From contig NZ_BALM01000013.1 of NCBI RefSeq assembly GCF_000614975.1, forward strand, positions 1 through 64,000: DNA of 64,000 nt, written 5' to 3'. Below the pieces are notes generated by a model, which saw only the letters and a list, made by a program, of their open reading frames with translations, did not search any database and was not told where the DNA came from. A program made the position numbers and the translations under genes. Positions 52,240 through 62,131 of the stretch are shown one piece after another (the first letter of the stretch is position 1; the number at the start of each line of letters is the position of its first letter). The DNA comes from Shewanella marina JCM 15074. GTDB taxonomy: Bacteria; Pseudomonadota; Gammaproteobacteria; Enterobacterales; Shewanellaceae.

Positions 52240-52622
52240 CTATAAGATATATTCATGGCAATCAGTGGTTCGCGGCTCGCTTTAGCGGCGCGTAATTTTG
52301 CGAGATATTGTTCAAACAATTCAGCTTGGTTAGTGCATAAATCATAGAGGATTTTCCATGAATATAGACCTGTATTATGACCATCATCAAATACGATTTT
52401 TACTGCATAACGACCAACCGGCTCTAGCGCAGTAATATTAACGTTCTTTTTATGGGTCACTAATACCGGATTGCCATGACCGTGTACTTCTGCTGATGGT
52501 GAATATACGCGTAGCATCTCGCAGCTGATGGCATGGGTTTCACCATTATCAAAGGTGACTTCAAGTAAGCGTGATTTACGCTTCAGTTTAAGGCCAGTAA
52601 CATTGGGTGTATTGACAGTCAT
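52236..52622 (-). CDS. DUF971 family (gamma-butyrobetaine hydroxylase-like N-terminal domain) protein
   Basis: This 128-residue protein is of the DUF971 family, a beta-rich fold related to the N-terminal domain of gamma-butyrobetaine hydroxylase. Family segments are LLEVTFDNGETHAISCEML, YSPSAEVHGHG, NITALEPVGRYAVKIVFDDG and TGLYSWKILYDL. The ATG at 52622 is chosen because it follows a weak GAGAAAA box and matches the family start; an upstream extension overlaps the hslU terminator. It is common behind hslVU in gammaproteobacteria. Confidence 0.85.
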   Translation of the reverse strand: MTVNTPNVTGLKLKRKSRLLEVTFDNGETHAISCEMLRVYSPSAEVHGHGNPVLVTHKKNVNITALEPVGRYAVKIVFDDGHNTGLYSWKILYDLCTNQAELFEQYLAKLRAAKASREPLIAMNISYS

Positions 52623-52645
52623 AACTTTTCTCAAAATCCATAAAA

Positions 52646-52667
52646 AAGGGCAGGATAACCTGCCCTT
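52646..52667 (-). terminator. Intrinsic terminator of hslVU
   Basis: aagggcagg / cctgccctt stem with a 4-nt loop and a T-run on the minus strand, between the hslU stop and the DUF971 gene. Confidence 0.88.
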
Positions 52668-52670
52668 AAG

Positions 52671-52695
52671 TATATACCCAAGCAACCTCAGGTAT
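52671..52695. repeat. Dispersed repeat, copy 2
   Basis: tatatacccaagcaacctca resembles copies at 37900 and 61937 (TATACCCAA-n-CAAC core). It lies in the hslU-DUF971 gap. Confidence 0.45.
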
Positions 52696-52704
52696 AGTTT
52701 GTTT

Positions 52705-54030
52705 TTACAGAATGAAGCGACTTAGATCTTCATCTTGTACAAGCGTGTCTAAATGGTCATTGACATACTTAGCATCAATGATGAAGCTTTCACCTGATTT
52801 ATCAGAAGCATCATAAGAGATCTCTTCCATCAGTTTTTCCATCACAGTATGTAAACGTCGAGCACCAATATTTTCGGTACGCTCGTTTACTTGCCATGCT
52901 GCTTCTGCAATACGCTCAATGCCAGATTCTGCAAACTCAACCTTAACGCCTTCAGTTGCCATTAATGCAGCATACTGTTCAGTTAGTGATGCGTGTGGCT
53001 CAACCAAAATCCGCTTAAAGTCGTTGGCTGAAAGTGCTTCTAATTCAACACGAATTGGTAAACGACCTTGTAATTCAGGAATTAAATCAGAAGGCTTTGC
53101 CATCTGGAATGCACCAGATGCAATAAACAGAATATGGTCGGTTTTAACCATACCATGTTTAGTGTTAATGGTAGAACCTTCAACTAAAGGTAGTAGATCG
53201 CGCTGAACACCTTCGCGTGATACGTCTGGGCCTGAGCTGTCGCCACGCTTACAGATCTTATCAATCTCATCTAAGAACACGATACCGTGTTGTTCAACTA
53301 GCTCAATAGCTTGTTGTTTTAGATCTTCTTGGTTCACTAACTTAGCCGCTTCTTCTTCAATCAGCTGCTTAAAGGCATCTTTGATTTTAAGCTTACGACG
53401 CTTAGTTGCGCCTTGTCCCATATTTTGGAACATGCTTTGTAGCTGTGAAGTCATCTCTTCCATACCTGGAGGTGACATGATTTCAATACCAGCTTGTGGC
53501 TCAGCAATATCAATTTCGATCTCTTTATCGTCTAATTGACCTTCACGTAATTTTTTACGGAATACTTGGCGAGTACCTGAATCAGTTTTAGTTTCAGTCT
53601 CCCAATCATTTTTAGGCTTAGGTAAAAGTGCATCTAGAATACGCTCTTCAGCATTTTCTTCGGCGCGGAATTTACACTTAGCCATTTGCTCTTCACGAGT
53701 CAGTTTGATTGCGACTTCAGTGAGATCGCGAATGATTTGGTCAACTTCTTTACCCACATAACCCACTTCAGTGAATTTAGTCGCTTCAACCTTAATAAAA
53801 GGTGCTTTAGCTAATTTGGCAAGACGACGGGCAATCTCTGTTTTACCAACACCTGTTGGACCAATCATTAGAATGTTTTTTGGTGTGACTTCTTGACGTA
53901 ATGCAGCATCAAGTTGCATACGACGCCAGCGGTTACGCAGTGCTATTGCAACTGAGCGCTTGGCATTGTGTTGACCAATGATATGGGCATCAAGTTCGTG
54001 AACAATTTCACGTGGTGTCATTTCAGACAT
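52705..54030 (-). CDS. hslU: HslU, ATPase subunit of the HslVU protease
   Basis: This 441-residue AAA+ unfoldase (ClpY) feeds substrates to HslV. It has [20 protein letters not shown], Walker [21 protein letters not shown], the pore loop [13 protein letters not shown], Walker [13 protein letters not shown] and the C-terminal [11 protein letters not shown] tail that activates HslV. It lies just behind hslV. Confidence 0.98.
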   Translation of the reverse strand: MSEMTPREIVHELDAHIIGQHNAKRSVAIALRNRWRRMQLDAALRQEVTPKNILMIGPTGVGKTEIARRLAKLAKAPFIKVEATKFTEVGYVGKEVDQIIRDLTEVAIKLTREEQMAKCKFRAEENAEERILDALLPKPKNDWETETKTDSGTRQVFRKKLREGQLDDKEIEIDIAEPQAGIEIMSPPGMEEMTSQLQSMFQNMGQGATKRRKLKIKDAFKQLIEEEAAKLVNQEDLKQQAIELVEQHGIVFLDEIDKICKRGDSSGPDVSREGVQRDLLPLVEGSTINTKHGMVKTDHILFIASGAFQMAKPSDLIPELQGRLPIRVELEALSANDFKRILVEPHASLTEQYAALMATEGVKVEFAESGIERIAEAAWQVNERTENIGARRLHTVMEKLMEEISYDASDKSGESFIIDAKYVNDHLDTLVQDEDLSRFIL

Positions 54031-54051
54031 ATTATTTCCTCTCTCGAAAAA

Positions 54052-54574
54052 TTAATATTTTAATTCTTCGATCGTTTTGAATTGGTTAGTAAACACGCAG
54101 ATATTACCCGCAATCGTTAATGATTTTTCAGCAATCTCTAGCTGATAAGTCGGTGTTTTCTAATAGTGCAATGGCTGCAGATTGAGCAAAATTACCACCT
54201 GAACCAATCGCAATTAGGTCATTTTCAGGTTGAACTACGTCACCATTACCAGTAATGATGAGAGAGCTTTCAGAATCTGCAACGGCAAGTAGTGCTTCTA
54301 ACTTGCGTAGCATGCGGTCGGTACGCCAATCTTTGGCTAACTCAACAGCAGCTTTCATTAAATGGCCTTGATGCATTTCTAATTTTGCTTCAAAGCGCTC
54401 GAATAAGGTGAAGGCATCGGCGGTACCACCGGCAAAACCGGCTAATACTTGATTATGGTATAAGCGACGTACTTTTTTAGCATTACCTTTCATTACGGTA
54501 TTGCCTAATGAGACTTGGCCGTCTCCTGCGATAACAACTTGATTATTGCGGCGTACTGATACGATTGTGGTCAC
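54052..54574 (-). pseudogene. hslV: HslV, peptidase subunit of the HslVU protease, frameshifted near the end
   Basis: This threonine protease (ClpQ) starts [20 protein letters not shown], so Thr2 becomes the nucleophile. The body has [34 protein letters not shown] and [12 protein letters not shown]. The frame ends in LSARDC at 54128. Two added bases in the tctct at 54135-54139 continue [20 protein letters not shown] and end at 54052, giving 174 residues (E. coli 176). Loss of the final helix in the given sequence is probably an artefact. A sigma-32 promoter precedes it. Confidence 0.93.
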
Positions 54575-54632
54575 GATAGATCCTCTTACTTTTGCCGATG
54601 AGACAAACTCAATTATCGGGCTAATGAAAGGG

Positions 54633-54661
54633 ATATGGGGGTAGAAAAAGTAAATATCAAG
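54633..54661 (-). promoter_or_regulatory. Sigma-32 (heat-shock) promoter of hslVU
   Basis: On the minus strand CTTGAT (54661-54656), a 15-bp spacer and CCCCATAT (54640-54633) match the heat-shock consensus CTTGAA-N13-15-CCCCATNT. It lies about 59 bp before the hslV start. Confidence 0.85.
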
Positions 54662-54664
54662 AAA

Positions 54665-54693
54665 AAGGCGACAATTTTATCAATTGTCGCCTT
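54665..54693 (-). terminator. Intrinsic terminator of ftsN
   Basis: aaggcgacaatt / aattgtcgcctt 12-bp stem with a short loop, 36 bp beyond the ftsN stop, followed by TTTTTC on the minus strand. It lies directly next to the hslV heat-shock promoter. Confidence 0.88.
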
Positions 54694-54728
54694 AATATTA
54701 GCTAATACATTATGCAATCGTGGTTAGG

Positions 54729-55283
54729 TTAGCCTTCCCAGAACCAGATTTGGCAACCGTTCATACCAGCAGCTTGAAGCTTATGGCGTTCACGTTCAGC
54801 AAGACGTTTGCGTTCGTAAGGTCCCAGCACGACTTTAAACCAAGAGCCCTGATGTCTTATTTGTGCGCTTAACCCTTGGAAAGCGATGATCGCTTTCATT
54901 TCTTCAGCCTGTGATTTCACTTTAAATGAACCACATTGCATCTGATATGGACGCGTTGGCTTAGTATCTTTAGGTAAGTCGATTTCAACCTTTTTATTTT
55001 CTAAGGTTTCCAAATAAGTCCATTCTTCTTTGGGCTTAGGTGGTAGTGCATTTGGATCTTTCTTTACTACGGGCTGAACCACTTTCACTTCAGGTACGGC
55101 AACAGGCTCTGGTGTGGCACTTTTTAGGTGCCACAAAAAATAACCAAAACCTACGACAATAACAGTGACGGCGATTGCCAATATTATCGGGAAGCGCTTC
55201 GGTGCTGCAGTCGCTTTACGCGATGTAGTACGCGCCTTCCCGCTTTTTCGTGGTTTGCGGTTAGCGTAATCACGATTACTCAT
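54729..55283 (-). CDS. ftsN: FtsN, cell division SPOR-domain protein
   Basis: This 184-residue divisome protein has a basic cytoplasmic N-terminus (NRDYANRKPRKSGKA), one membrane helix (FPIILAIAVTVIVVGFGYFL), a Pro-rich periplasmic linker and a C-terminal SPOR domain (PYQMQCGSFKVKSQAEEMKA, then VVLGPYERKRLAERERHKL). SPOR binds denuded septal peptidoglycan. It is shorter than E. coli FtsN (319), mainly in the linker. It lies between argS and hslV, close to the classical priA-argS-ftsN-hslV order. Confidence 0.92.
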   Translation of the reverse strand: MSNRDYANRKPRKSGKARTTSRKATAAPKRFPIILAIAVTVIVVGFGYFLWHLKSATPEPVAVPEVKVVQPVVKKDPNALPPKPKEEWTYLETLENKKVEIDLPKDTKPTRPYQMQCGSFKVKSQAEEMKAIIAFQGLSAQIRHQGSWFKVVLGPYERKRLAERERHKLQAAGMNGCQIWFWEG

Positions 55284-55285
55284 TA

Positions 55286-57031
55286 TTACATACGCTCTAA
55301 GGTTTCAATGCCTAATAAGGTTAGACCTTGTTTTAGGGTCTTAGCGGTAAGTTTTGCTAATAATAAGCGGCTAAGTTTCTGCTCTTCGGTTTCTGCTGCT
55401 AGTACTGGACAAGCTTCATAGAAGCTAGAGAAGGCACCGGCTAACTCGAATAAATATGCACAAAGCACATGCGGTTGGCCTTTAGCAACCATACGGTTAA
55501 CTGTTTCACCAAACTGCGCTAATTTACTGCCTAACTCTTTCTCTTTGTCATGCTCAAGTACAATTTTTGCATTCGATAAATCAATATCTGCAGCACGCTT
55601 GAAGATGCCTGCAACACGAGTGTATGCATAAAGTAAGTAAGGCGCTGTATTACCTTCAAAGCTCAGCATTTGCTCGAAGCTGAAGATATAATCGCTAGCA
55701 CGGTTCTTAGATAAATCAGCGTACTTAACAGAAGCAATACCTACCACTTTTGCAATGCTTTCAAGTTCAGCTTCATCCATATCTGGATTCTTACTGCGTA
55801 CAAGTTCAGTTGCACGTACCACTGCTTCATCTAATAGATCAACCAGCTTAACTACACCACCGCTACGGGTTTTAAATGGACGGCCATCTTCACCGTTCAT
55901 GGTACCGAAGCCTAAGTGTTCTAGGCTCATCTCTTTGCTTACAAAGTTAGCCGTTTTAGCGAGATTAAATACTTGTTGGAAATGCAGTGCTTGGCGTAAA
56001 TCAACAAAGTAAAGTACACGGTCAGCGTGTAATATATTTGAACGGTAACGCATGGCTGCTAAGTCAGTTGTGGCATATAAATAGCCGCCATCTGCTTTTT
56101 GAATAATAACCGGTAAAGGCTCGCCTTCTTTGGTTTTAAATTCGTTTTGGAAAACCACTTTTGCGCCATTACTTTCTGACAGCAAACCGAGTTTGTCTAA
56201 GTCAGTAACAACTTGTGGTAAATCATCGTTATATGAACTTTCACCACGAATATCTGCGCGAGTCATGCTCACACCTAAACGCTGGTAAATATCGTAACAA
56301 TGGTTTAATGAAATATTATTAAACTCTTGCCATAGTTTATGGCAGTACTCATCACCTGATTGTAGTTCTACTACTAGCTGACGTGCGCGAGTAGCAAAAT
56401 CTGCAGATTCGTCAAAACGCAATTTTGCTGCACGGTAGAAGCCTTCTAAATCAGCAAGTTCTAAATGTGCTTTGTCTTGATGTTGAGCGCGTAGCTCTTC
56501 CATATAGGCAAGCAACATACCAAACTGAGTACCCCAGTCGCCTACGTGGTTTTGACGAATAACATTGTGACCTAAAAACTCCAGCGCGCGGGCAGCGCTG
56601 TCACCGATGATAGTTGAACGTAGGTGACCTACGTGCATCTCTTTAGCAAGGTTAGGCGAAGAGTAATCAACAACGATAGTTTGTTGTTGTGGTAATTGAA
56701 TGCCTAAATGCTCATCTTCTAGCGCAACTTGTAGTTGGCTCGCAAGAGCATTGTCATCAATAAAGAAGTTGATAAATCCTGGACCTGCAATTTCGACTTT
56801 TGCAACATGAGATGACTCAGGTAAGTTGTCGATAATTAATTGCGCCAAATCTCTTGGCTTCATTCCCGCGGCCTTAGTTAGCATCATTGCTAAGTTGGTC
56901 GCCAGATCTCCATGTGATTTATCTTTGGTTCGATCGACTTGGATTCGTGCTGTAAAATCTGCAGGGATGATGCCCTGTTGTTTAAGGGAATCAAGGGTTT
57001 GTTCTAGCAAAGATTGAATATGTGATTTCAT
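55286..57031 (-). CDS. argS: Arginyl-tRNA synthetase
   Basis: This 581-residue class I synthetase charges tRNA-Arg. The ATG at 57031 ([15 protein letters not shown]) is preferred to an earlier start because it matches the family. It has [20 protein letters not shown] (HVGH signature), [29 protein letters not shown] and a C-terminal anticodon-binding DALR domain ending in [12 protein letters not shown]. It is 2 bp upstream of ftsN. Confidence 0.98.
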   Translation of the reverse strand: MKSHIQSLLEQTLDSLKQQGIIPADFTARIQVDRTKDKSHGDLATNLAMMLTKAAGMKPRDLAQLIIDNLPESSHVAKVEIAGPGFINFFIDDNALASQLQVALEDEHLGIQLPQQQTIVVDYSSPNLAKEMHVGHLRSTIIGDSAARALEFLGHNVIRQNHVGDWGTQFGMLLAYMEELRAQHQDKAHLELADLEGFYRAAKLRFDESADFATRARQLVVELQSGDEYCHKLWQEFNNISLNHCYDIYQRLGVSMTRADIRGESSYNDDLPQVVTDLDKLGLLSESNGAKVVFQNEFKTKEGEPLPVIIQKADGGYLYATTDLAAMRYRSNILHADRVLYFVDLRQALHFQQVFNLAKTANFVSKEMSLEHLGFGTMNGEDGRPFKTRSGGVVKLVDLLDEAVVRATELVRSKNPDMDEAELESIAKVVGIASVKYADLSKNRASDYIFSFEQMLSFEGNTAPYLLYAYTRVAGIFKRAADIDLSNAKIVLEHDKEKELGSKLAQFGETVNRMVAKGQPHVLCAYLFELAGAFSSFYEACPVLAAETEEQKLSRLLLAKLTAKTLKQGLTLLGIETLERM

Positions 57032-57143
57032 TGGCGTTTTATCTGATACTAACTGAAAGAAAACTGTACGTAATAACAGCATATTTTAACGCTTTAACGG
57101 CCTAAATAGCTATCTTCTGAATAAATTTTTCATGAAAATGTAT

Positions 57144-59339
57144 TTAAAGTAGATCTTGTGGATCTCGATCTAGGCTCCAACGGCAGCGTTTTGCCTCTGG
57201 TAATTGATCAATTTGCGGTAAAATTTGCTCAAACTCAAGTTGTAACCTAGCACGAGTTTTGGCTTGTAGCATTAATTGACGTCGATATTTACCGGCTTTT
57301 TTATCTAATGGTGCTGGTATTGGGCCAATAACTTCAAAGTCATCGTCCAATTGACACAGATTACAGATAGCATTGAGTAGGTTATCTGCATCTTGAGCGT
57401 CATGAGATTCCGCTCTAATTAATAACATATGCCATGCTGGCGGCAACTGTGCTTGATTACGCTCTTGTAATTGACTGCGCGCAAATTCACCGTAACCTCT
57501 GTGTAGTATATCACGTAAAATAGGGTTATCGCTTTGATGTGTTTGCAGTAAAACGGTACCGGGCTTATTGGCGCGACCTGCACGCCCTGCAACTTGAGTA
57601 TAAAGCTGGCCAAAACGTTCTGGTGCCCTAAAGTCTGCACTAAAAAGGGCTCCATCAACATCTAATAATCCCACTAACGTAACATCTGGGAAGTGATGAC
57701 CTTTGGCGAGCATTTGAGTGCCAAGTAAAATCTTATATTCACCTTTATGAATCGCGTTTAGGTGCTGTTCAAGACTGCCTTTGAGGCGAGTCGTGTCACG
57801 GTCAATTCGTACCACAGGATGATCTGGGAAAAGTTGCGTAAGGACTTGTTCTAATTGTTCCGTTCCTACACCTTGCCCCATTAACATCGTGCTACCACAT
57901 TGGTGACATTGACGGGGAATGGCATATTGGTTACCACAGTGATGGCAGCATATTTCACCTAATGCTTGATGAACTGTGAAAAAAGCATCACAGCGATCAC
58001 ACTCATGCAGATAACCACACTCATGGCAAATCAATGCTGGGGCAAAACCGCGGCGGTTTAGAAACAATAATACTTGATTACCCGCATCAAGATGCAGTCT
58101 CATCTCATTAATGAGCGCGGTCGATAGTCCAGTATTAAGCGGCTGATTACGAATATCAATAATGCCCTGTTTAACTTTTTCAGCATTACCAGCACGTTGA
58201 TTAAGTAATAGGTGGCGGTAACGTCCACTGAGAGCATTTTGCAGACTTTCTAATGATGGCGTTGCAGAACCAAGTAATACCGGAATTTTTTCTAAATTGC
58301 CACGCATAACCGCTAAATCACGAGCGTGATAACCAATGCCTTCTTGTTGTTTAAAACTCGCGTCATGTTCTTCATCAAGAATAATAATGCCTGGGTAGGC
58401 CATTGGCGTAAATAATGCCGAACGAGTGCCGATAATAATAGCCGCTTCGCCTGCGCTCGCTTGTCGCCATGCATGCAGACGCTGATTGTCGGTTAAACCA
58501 GAGTGAAGCACTGCCACTGTGACATTAAAACGGCGTTTAAATCGGTTAATCGTTTGTGGGGTAAGGCCTATTTCAGGTACAAGAATAAGGGCTTGTTTAC
58601 CCTCATTAATAATACGCTCTAACGCGGCTAAATAAACTTCAGTTTTGCCCGAGCCTGTAATACCTTCTATTAAACATGTGGCATAGCCCGTGAGTTGATT
58701 AATCGCTGCAACGGCAATCGCTTGCTCTGGGTTTAATTTATGTGGTTGTTCATCTAAAACTGGCTTATGGCGCCAACTTAAATCAACTTCATGTTTGACA
58801 TCTATTTGCTTAATAAAGCCTTTATCATGTAGTGCTTTTAATCCTGCTCGGCTTAGCTCAAGCAAATTAATATCGGCAGACTCTAGACTTTGTTGTTGTA
58901 AATATTGAATAATTTTACGTTGCGCGGGGGCTTTTTTAAATTGCTCTAGTGCCGCTTCTTTACCTGTTTGAGATAATACCCAGCAGCTTTTATCTTTGCT
59001 ATTGGTATCGGCTCCCTTCCTTAGTGCAACAGGGAGGGCTTGGGTGAGCATTTGTCCTTGGCTACAAAAATAATAGCGAGCTGCCCATAAAGTTAATTTG
59101 AAAAGACTTTCTGGCAAAATTGCTTGTTGGTCTAATATTTCTAGTATGGGTTTTATTTTTGCAGGTGGCAGCGAGCACTGATCCATTACAGCTGTGATCA
59201 GTCCGATTAATTGAACCCTGCCAAAAGGGACTTTTACGCGAGCACCAATAACAGGCGTTATCGCTATCGTTGTTGGCACGCTATAACTGAAGTTTTGCCG
59301 TAACGGTACAGGCAAAGCTACTTCGACAAAAAGAGTCAT
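57144..59339 (-). CDS. priA: PriA, primosomal replication restart helicase
   Basis: This 731-residue 3'-5' helicase restarts stalled forks. It has the N-terminal DNA-binding domain, Walker A LIEGITGSGKTEVYLAALER, DEEH in GIIILDEEHDASFKQQEG, the zinc-binding cysteines (CHECGYLHECDRC, CCHHCG, CHQCGS) and the helicase motif YTQVAGRAGR. Length matches E. coli (732). It is divergent from a LysM-like gene. Confidence 0.97.
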   Translation of the reverse strand: MTLFVEVALPVPLRQNFSYSVPTTIAITPVIGARVKVPFGRVQLIGLITAVMDQCSLPPAKIKPILEILDQQAILPESLFKLTLWAARYYFCSQGQMLTQALPVALRKGADTNSKDKSCWVLSQTGKEAALEQFKKAPAQRKIIQYLQQQSLESADINLLELSRAGLKALHDKGFIKQIDVKHEVDLSWRHKPVLDEQPHKLNPEQAIAVAAINQLTGYATCLIEGITGSGKTEVYLAALERIINEGKQALILVPEIGLTPQTINRFKRRFNVTVAVLHSGLTDNQRLHAWRQASAGEAAIIIGTRSALFTPMAYPGIIILDEEHDASFKQQEGIGYHARDLAVMRGNLEKIPVLLGSATPSLESLQNALSGRYRHLLLNQRAGNAEKVKQGIIDIRNQPLNTGLSTALINEMRLHLDAGNQVLLFLNRRGFAPALICHECGYLHECDRCDAFFTVHQALGEICCHHCGNQYAIPRQCHQCGSTMLMGQGVGTEQLEQVLTQLFPDHPVVRIDRDTTRLKGSLEQHLNAIHKGEYKILLGTQMLAKGHHFPDVTLVGLLDVDGALFSADFRAPERFGQLYTQVAGRAGRANKPGTVLLQTHQSDNPILRDILHRGYGEFARSQLQERNQAQLPPAWHMLLIRAESHDAQDADNLLNAICNLCQLDDDFEVIGPIPAPLDKKAGKYRRQLMLQAKTRARLQLEFEQILPQIDQLPEAKRCRWSLDRDPQDLL

Positions 59340-59422
59340 ACAAGCATAATTTTAACTATTCAATCGGTTAAGTTTACAGAGCATCAGTTTGTAGAGCCAG
59401 TAGATTTAAATTTGGAGGCACT

Positions 59423-59839
59423 ATGAAGGGATTAAGTTTTAATGTTGCAGCTTATATTGCATTGATATTGTTGTTCATTGGAGGAACTCAAGTCGCCAGT
59501 GCGAATGATAATACGCAGAAGCTGCAAGATAATGGGCCTGTTATATGGACCAATACATTAGTCATTGAAAGCGATAATGGACAAAATTGTACCTTGTCTT
59601 ATCGTGATGACGAAACGTTATGGAGTATTGCAAAACGCTATGCTCTCCTATGGAAAGTCAATATTTACGCTGCTATGTTAGCGATATATCAGAAAAACCC
59701 GCATGCTTTTTATCAATATAAAATCAATGGGTTATTACCTGGTAAAAGGTTGCTATGTCCATCCAATTATTTGTTATTGAGTCAGGGTAACAAGGCTGAG
59801 GCAAAGGCCCATTATCTCGCATTAGTTAATGGTCAATAA
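59423..59839 (+). CDS. Exported FimV/LysM-like protein
   Basis: This 138-residue protein has a signal peptide (AAYIALILLFIGGTQVASA) and a LysM-like stretch (YRDDETLWSIAKRYALLWKV, then YQKNPHAFYQYKINGLLPGK) resembling the domain in FimV. The start has a strong TTTGGAGG at 8-nt spacing. It may bind peptidoglycan. It lies between divergent priA and rpmE, both housekeeping, and may be lineage-specific. Confidence 0.6.
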   Translation: MKGLSFNVAAYIALILLFIGGTQVASANDNTQKLQDNGPVIWTNTLVIESDNGQNCTLSYRDDETLWSIAKRYALLWKVNIYAAMLAIYQKNPHAFYQYKINGLLPGKRLLCPSNYLLLSQGNKAEAKAHYLALVNGQ

Positions 59840-59958
59840 TTAGCTTGTATCGCTGTGGTAGATACTGTACTATTGCGCGTCAAAATTTCTATTAACCGCA
59901 TGTGGTGTCCGACTTCGGGTTGGAAGAGCGACATGGCCTTAAACTTGAGGTAATTCCA

Positions 59959-60171
59959 ATGAAACCAGGTATCCATCCTGAATATGCAGAAATCACTTGT
60001 ACTTGTACTTGTGGTAACGTTATTAAGATCAACTCTACTGCTGGTAAGAACATCCACTTAGACGTATGTGGTGATTGTCACCCATTCTATACTGGTACGC
60101 AGAAAGTTGTTGATACTGGTGGACGTATTGACAAGTTCAACAAGCGTTTCGGTATGCTTAGCAAGAAGTAA
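59959..60171 (+). CDS. rpmE: Ribosomal protein L31 (zinc-binding form)
   Basis: This 70-residue large-subunit protein starts at ATG 59959 ([14 protein letters not shown]); an in-frame GTG upstream gives an unlikely 19-residue extension. TTGAGG precedes it. The cysteines CTCTCG and CGDCHPF make up the zinc site of the C+ form. A strong terminator follows. Confidence 0.97.
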   Translation: MKPGIHPEYAEITCTCTCGNVIKINSTAGKNIHLDVCGDCHPFYTGTQKVVDTGGRIDKFNKRFGMLSKK

Positions 60172-60190
60172 TCACTTCTGCATTGAATTT

Positions 60191-60217
60191 AAAAAAGGCG
60201 CCTTCAGGCGCCTTTTT
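60191..60217 (+). terminator. Intrinsic terminator of rpmE
   Basis: aaaaaggcgcc / ggcgccttttt stem with a 4-nt loop and T-run, 20 bp after the stop. Confidence 0.93.
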
Positions 60218-60584
60218 ACGTTTTAGAAAATGCTTTTTTATATCAAAAGGTTATTTTTTATTAAGTTATTTATCAAAAAACAGTGTTTGCTTTTGAAATA
60301 CCTGTAATCTTGTAATTTTACCAATCTTCCTTGTGAAACATAGGCTATATAAGCGATATAACAGCATTGTTTATGTATTATAATTACAAAATATGGCAAA
60401 AAAACTTTGAATAACAGCATTGTTGCTGTTTATATTTCGCAGTTGCTCCATATTTATTTGTTAAGCCTCTGAAAAAACGAATCTCCAGCTTGAAATCAAA
60501 TTGTAATCGGGTATTGTTGTGCTGAATATTGAGTCAATCTCATCTAATTATAATTAACCATTGCGCCTTTTAGGATCAACAATA
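60218..60584. other. AT-rich intergenic region before the malic enzyme gene
   Basis: About 370 bp without a gene. It should hold the malic enzyme promoter. A short minus-strand frame (60238-60420) has no domain or ribosome binding site and is discounted. No RNA structure was recognised. Confidence 0.5.
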
Positions 60585-61829
60585 ATGACCGACTTCCGTC
60601 AGCAAGCCTTGGACTATCATGAATTCCCTATTCCGGGTAAAACAGCCGTTACTTTAACTAAACCTGCCAATAATAGTCATGACTTAGCACTTGCTTATAG
60701 CCCTGGAGTGGCAGAGCCCGTAAGAGAAATTGCTTCAAATCCAGATGATGCTTACCGTTATACCAATAAAGGTAATACTGTTGCGGTGATTACCAATGGT
60801 ACTGCGATTTTAGGATTGGGCAATTTAGGTCCATTAGCCTCAAAGCCTGTAATGGAAGGTAAGGCATTACTATTCAAGCACTTTGCAAATATTGATGCGA
60901 CTGATATTGAAGTTAAGCATAGAACAACTGAAGAGTTTATTAATACGGTTGAGGCTATTGCGGATACGTTTGGTGGTATTAACCTTGAAGATATTAAAGC
61001 GCCTGAGTGTTTTGAGATTGAGCGTGAATTAATTGAACGCTGCCAAGTGCCTGTTTTTCATGATGACCAGCATGGCACTGCAATCGTAACCGCTGCAGGC
61101 ATGATTAATGCCTTAGAAATTCAGGGTAAAGAGTTGTGCAAAGCCACTTTTGTATGTTTAGGTGCTGGTGCAGCGGCTATTGCTTGTATGACGATGTTGG
61201 TTAAGTGTGGTGCTCAACGTGAAAACATCTATATGTTAGACCGTCAGGGCGTGATCCATACTCGTCGCGATGACATCAATGAGTATAAGGCTTTATTTGC
61301 CAATAATACTGATAAGCGCACTTTACAAGATGTGATTACTGATGCAGATGTATTCTTAGGATTATCTGGCGCTGATTTATTAACTGCTGAAGACGTGGCG
61401 TTGATGGCTCCTAATCCAGTTATTTTTGCTTGTTCAAATCCAGATCCTGAAATTAAACCTGAATTAGCTCACGCGGTGCGTCAAGATATCATTATGGGGA
61501 CAGGGCGCAGTGATTATCCAAATCAAGTCAATAATGTACTGTGTTTCCCGTTTATTTTCCGTGGTGCTTTAGATGTGCGTGCATCTTGCATTAATGATGA
61601 AATGAAAATTGCTGCAGTTAAGGCGATTGCTGAATTAGCTAAAGAGCCTGTTCCTGAGTCTGTGCTTGCAGCATATCCAAACGTGACAGAACTAAACTTT
61701 GGCGCAGAATATGTATTACCTAAGCCAATGGACCCAAGATTATTACCTCGTATTGCCCATGCGGTTGCGACTGCGGCAATTGAATCTGGTGTTGCTGCAC
61801 TAACTCAGTTACCAACGCATTACGCTTAA
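60585..61829 (+). CDS. maeB: Malic enzyme (short form, MaeB-like)
   Basis: This 414-residue enzyme decarboxylates malate to pyruvate with NAD(P). The ATG at 60585 (MTDFRQQALDYHEFP) follows AGGATC; an in-frame upstream TTG is less likely. Segments include LAYSPGVAEPVREIA, TNGTAILGLGNLGPLASKPV, VFHDDQHGTAIV with the catalytic Asp, VCLGAGAAAIACMTML (nucleotide site) and FACSNPDPEI. It has only the malic enzyme part and lacks the phosphotransacetylase domain of E. coli MaeB. It probably uses NADP, by family, but the cofactor cannot be fixed by eye. Confidence 0.9.
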   Translation: MTDFRQQALDYHEFPIPGKTAVTLTKPANNSHDLALAYSPGVAEPVREIASNPDDAYRYTNKGNTVAVITNGTAILGLGNLGPLASKPVMEGKALLFKHFANIDATDIEVKHRTTEEFINTVEAIADTFGGINLEDIKAPECFEIERELIERCQVPVFHDDQHGTAIVTAAGMINALEIQGKELCKATFVCLGAGAAAIACMTMLVKCGAQRENIYMLDRQGVIHTRRDDINEYKALFANNTDKRTLQDVITDADVFLGLSGADLLTAEDVALMAPNPVIFACSNPDPEIKPELAHAVRQDIIMGTGRSDYPNQVNNVLCFPFIFRGALDVRASCINDEMKIAAVKAIAELAKEPVPESVLAAYPNVTELNFGAEYVLPKPMDPRLLPRIAHAVATAAIESGVAALTQLPTHYA

Positions 61830-61852
61830 TCATTTAATCGTCGTGTGAGTAT

Positions 61853-61875
61853 AAGGAGGCCTCGGCCTCCTTTTT
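61853..61875 (+). terminator. Intrinsic terminator of the malic enzyme gene
   Basis: ggaggcc / ggcctcc stem with a 2-nt loop followed by TTTTT, 24 bp past the stop. Confidence 0.9.
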
Positions 61876-61936
61876 GATTTTATAAGGTATGCTATTCCTG
61901 CATAGATGTGCCTTGAATTGAACTTGCTTAAACGCT

Positions 61937-61970
61937 CCTGAAAATCGCAACTTCAAGTTGTTTGGGTATA
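61937..61970. repeat. Dispersed repeat, copy 3
   Basis: The sequence contains gcaacttcaagttg and tttgggtata. Read on the minus strand it gives TATACCCAAACAACTTGAAG, similar to the copies at 37900 and 52671. Confidence 0.5.
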
Positions 61971-62131
61971 AATGTTGATTTTCATTAGTTGTTGCTCAAT
62001 AATTGTGCTTAAGTAGGCATTTATAACACATGACCAGCGTTAGATTTTAGATATAAGTCGTCCTCAGGATGTAGGCAACAATTTGGTTTTGTGTCGCGCT
62101 CGGTTTTATACTAATCAGCAGGAAGCTGTTT

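Larger units (their letters stand above)
61830..62131. other. 302-bp intergenic region between malic enzyme and csrD
   Basis: This holds the malic enzyme terminator, a dispersed repeat copy and presumably the csrD promoter. GGAAG lies about 8 nt before the csrD start. No gene is seen. Confidence 0.5.
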
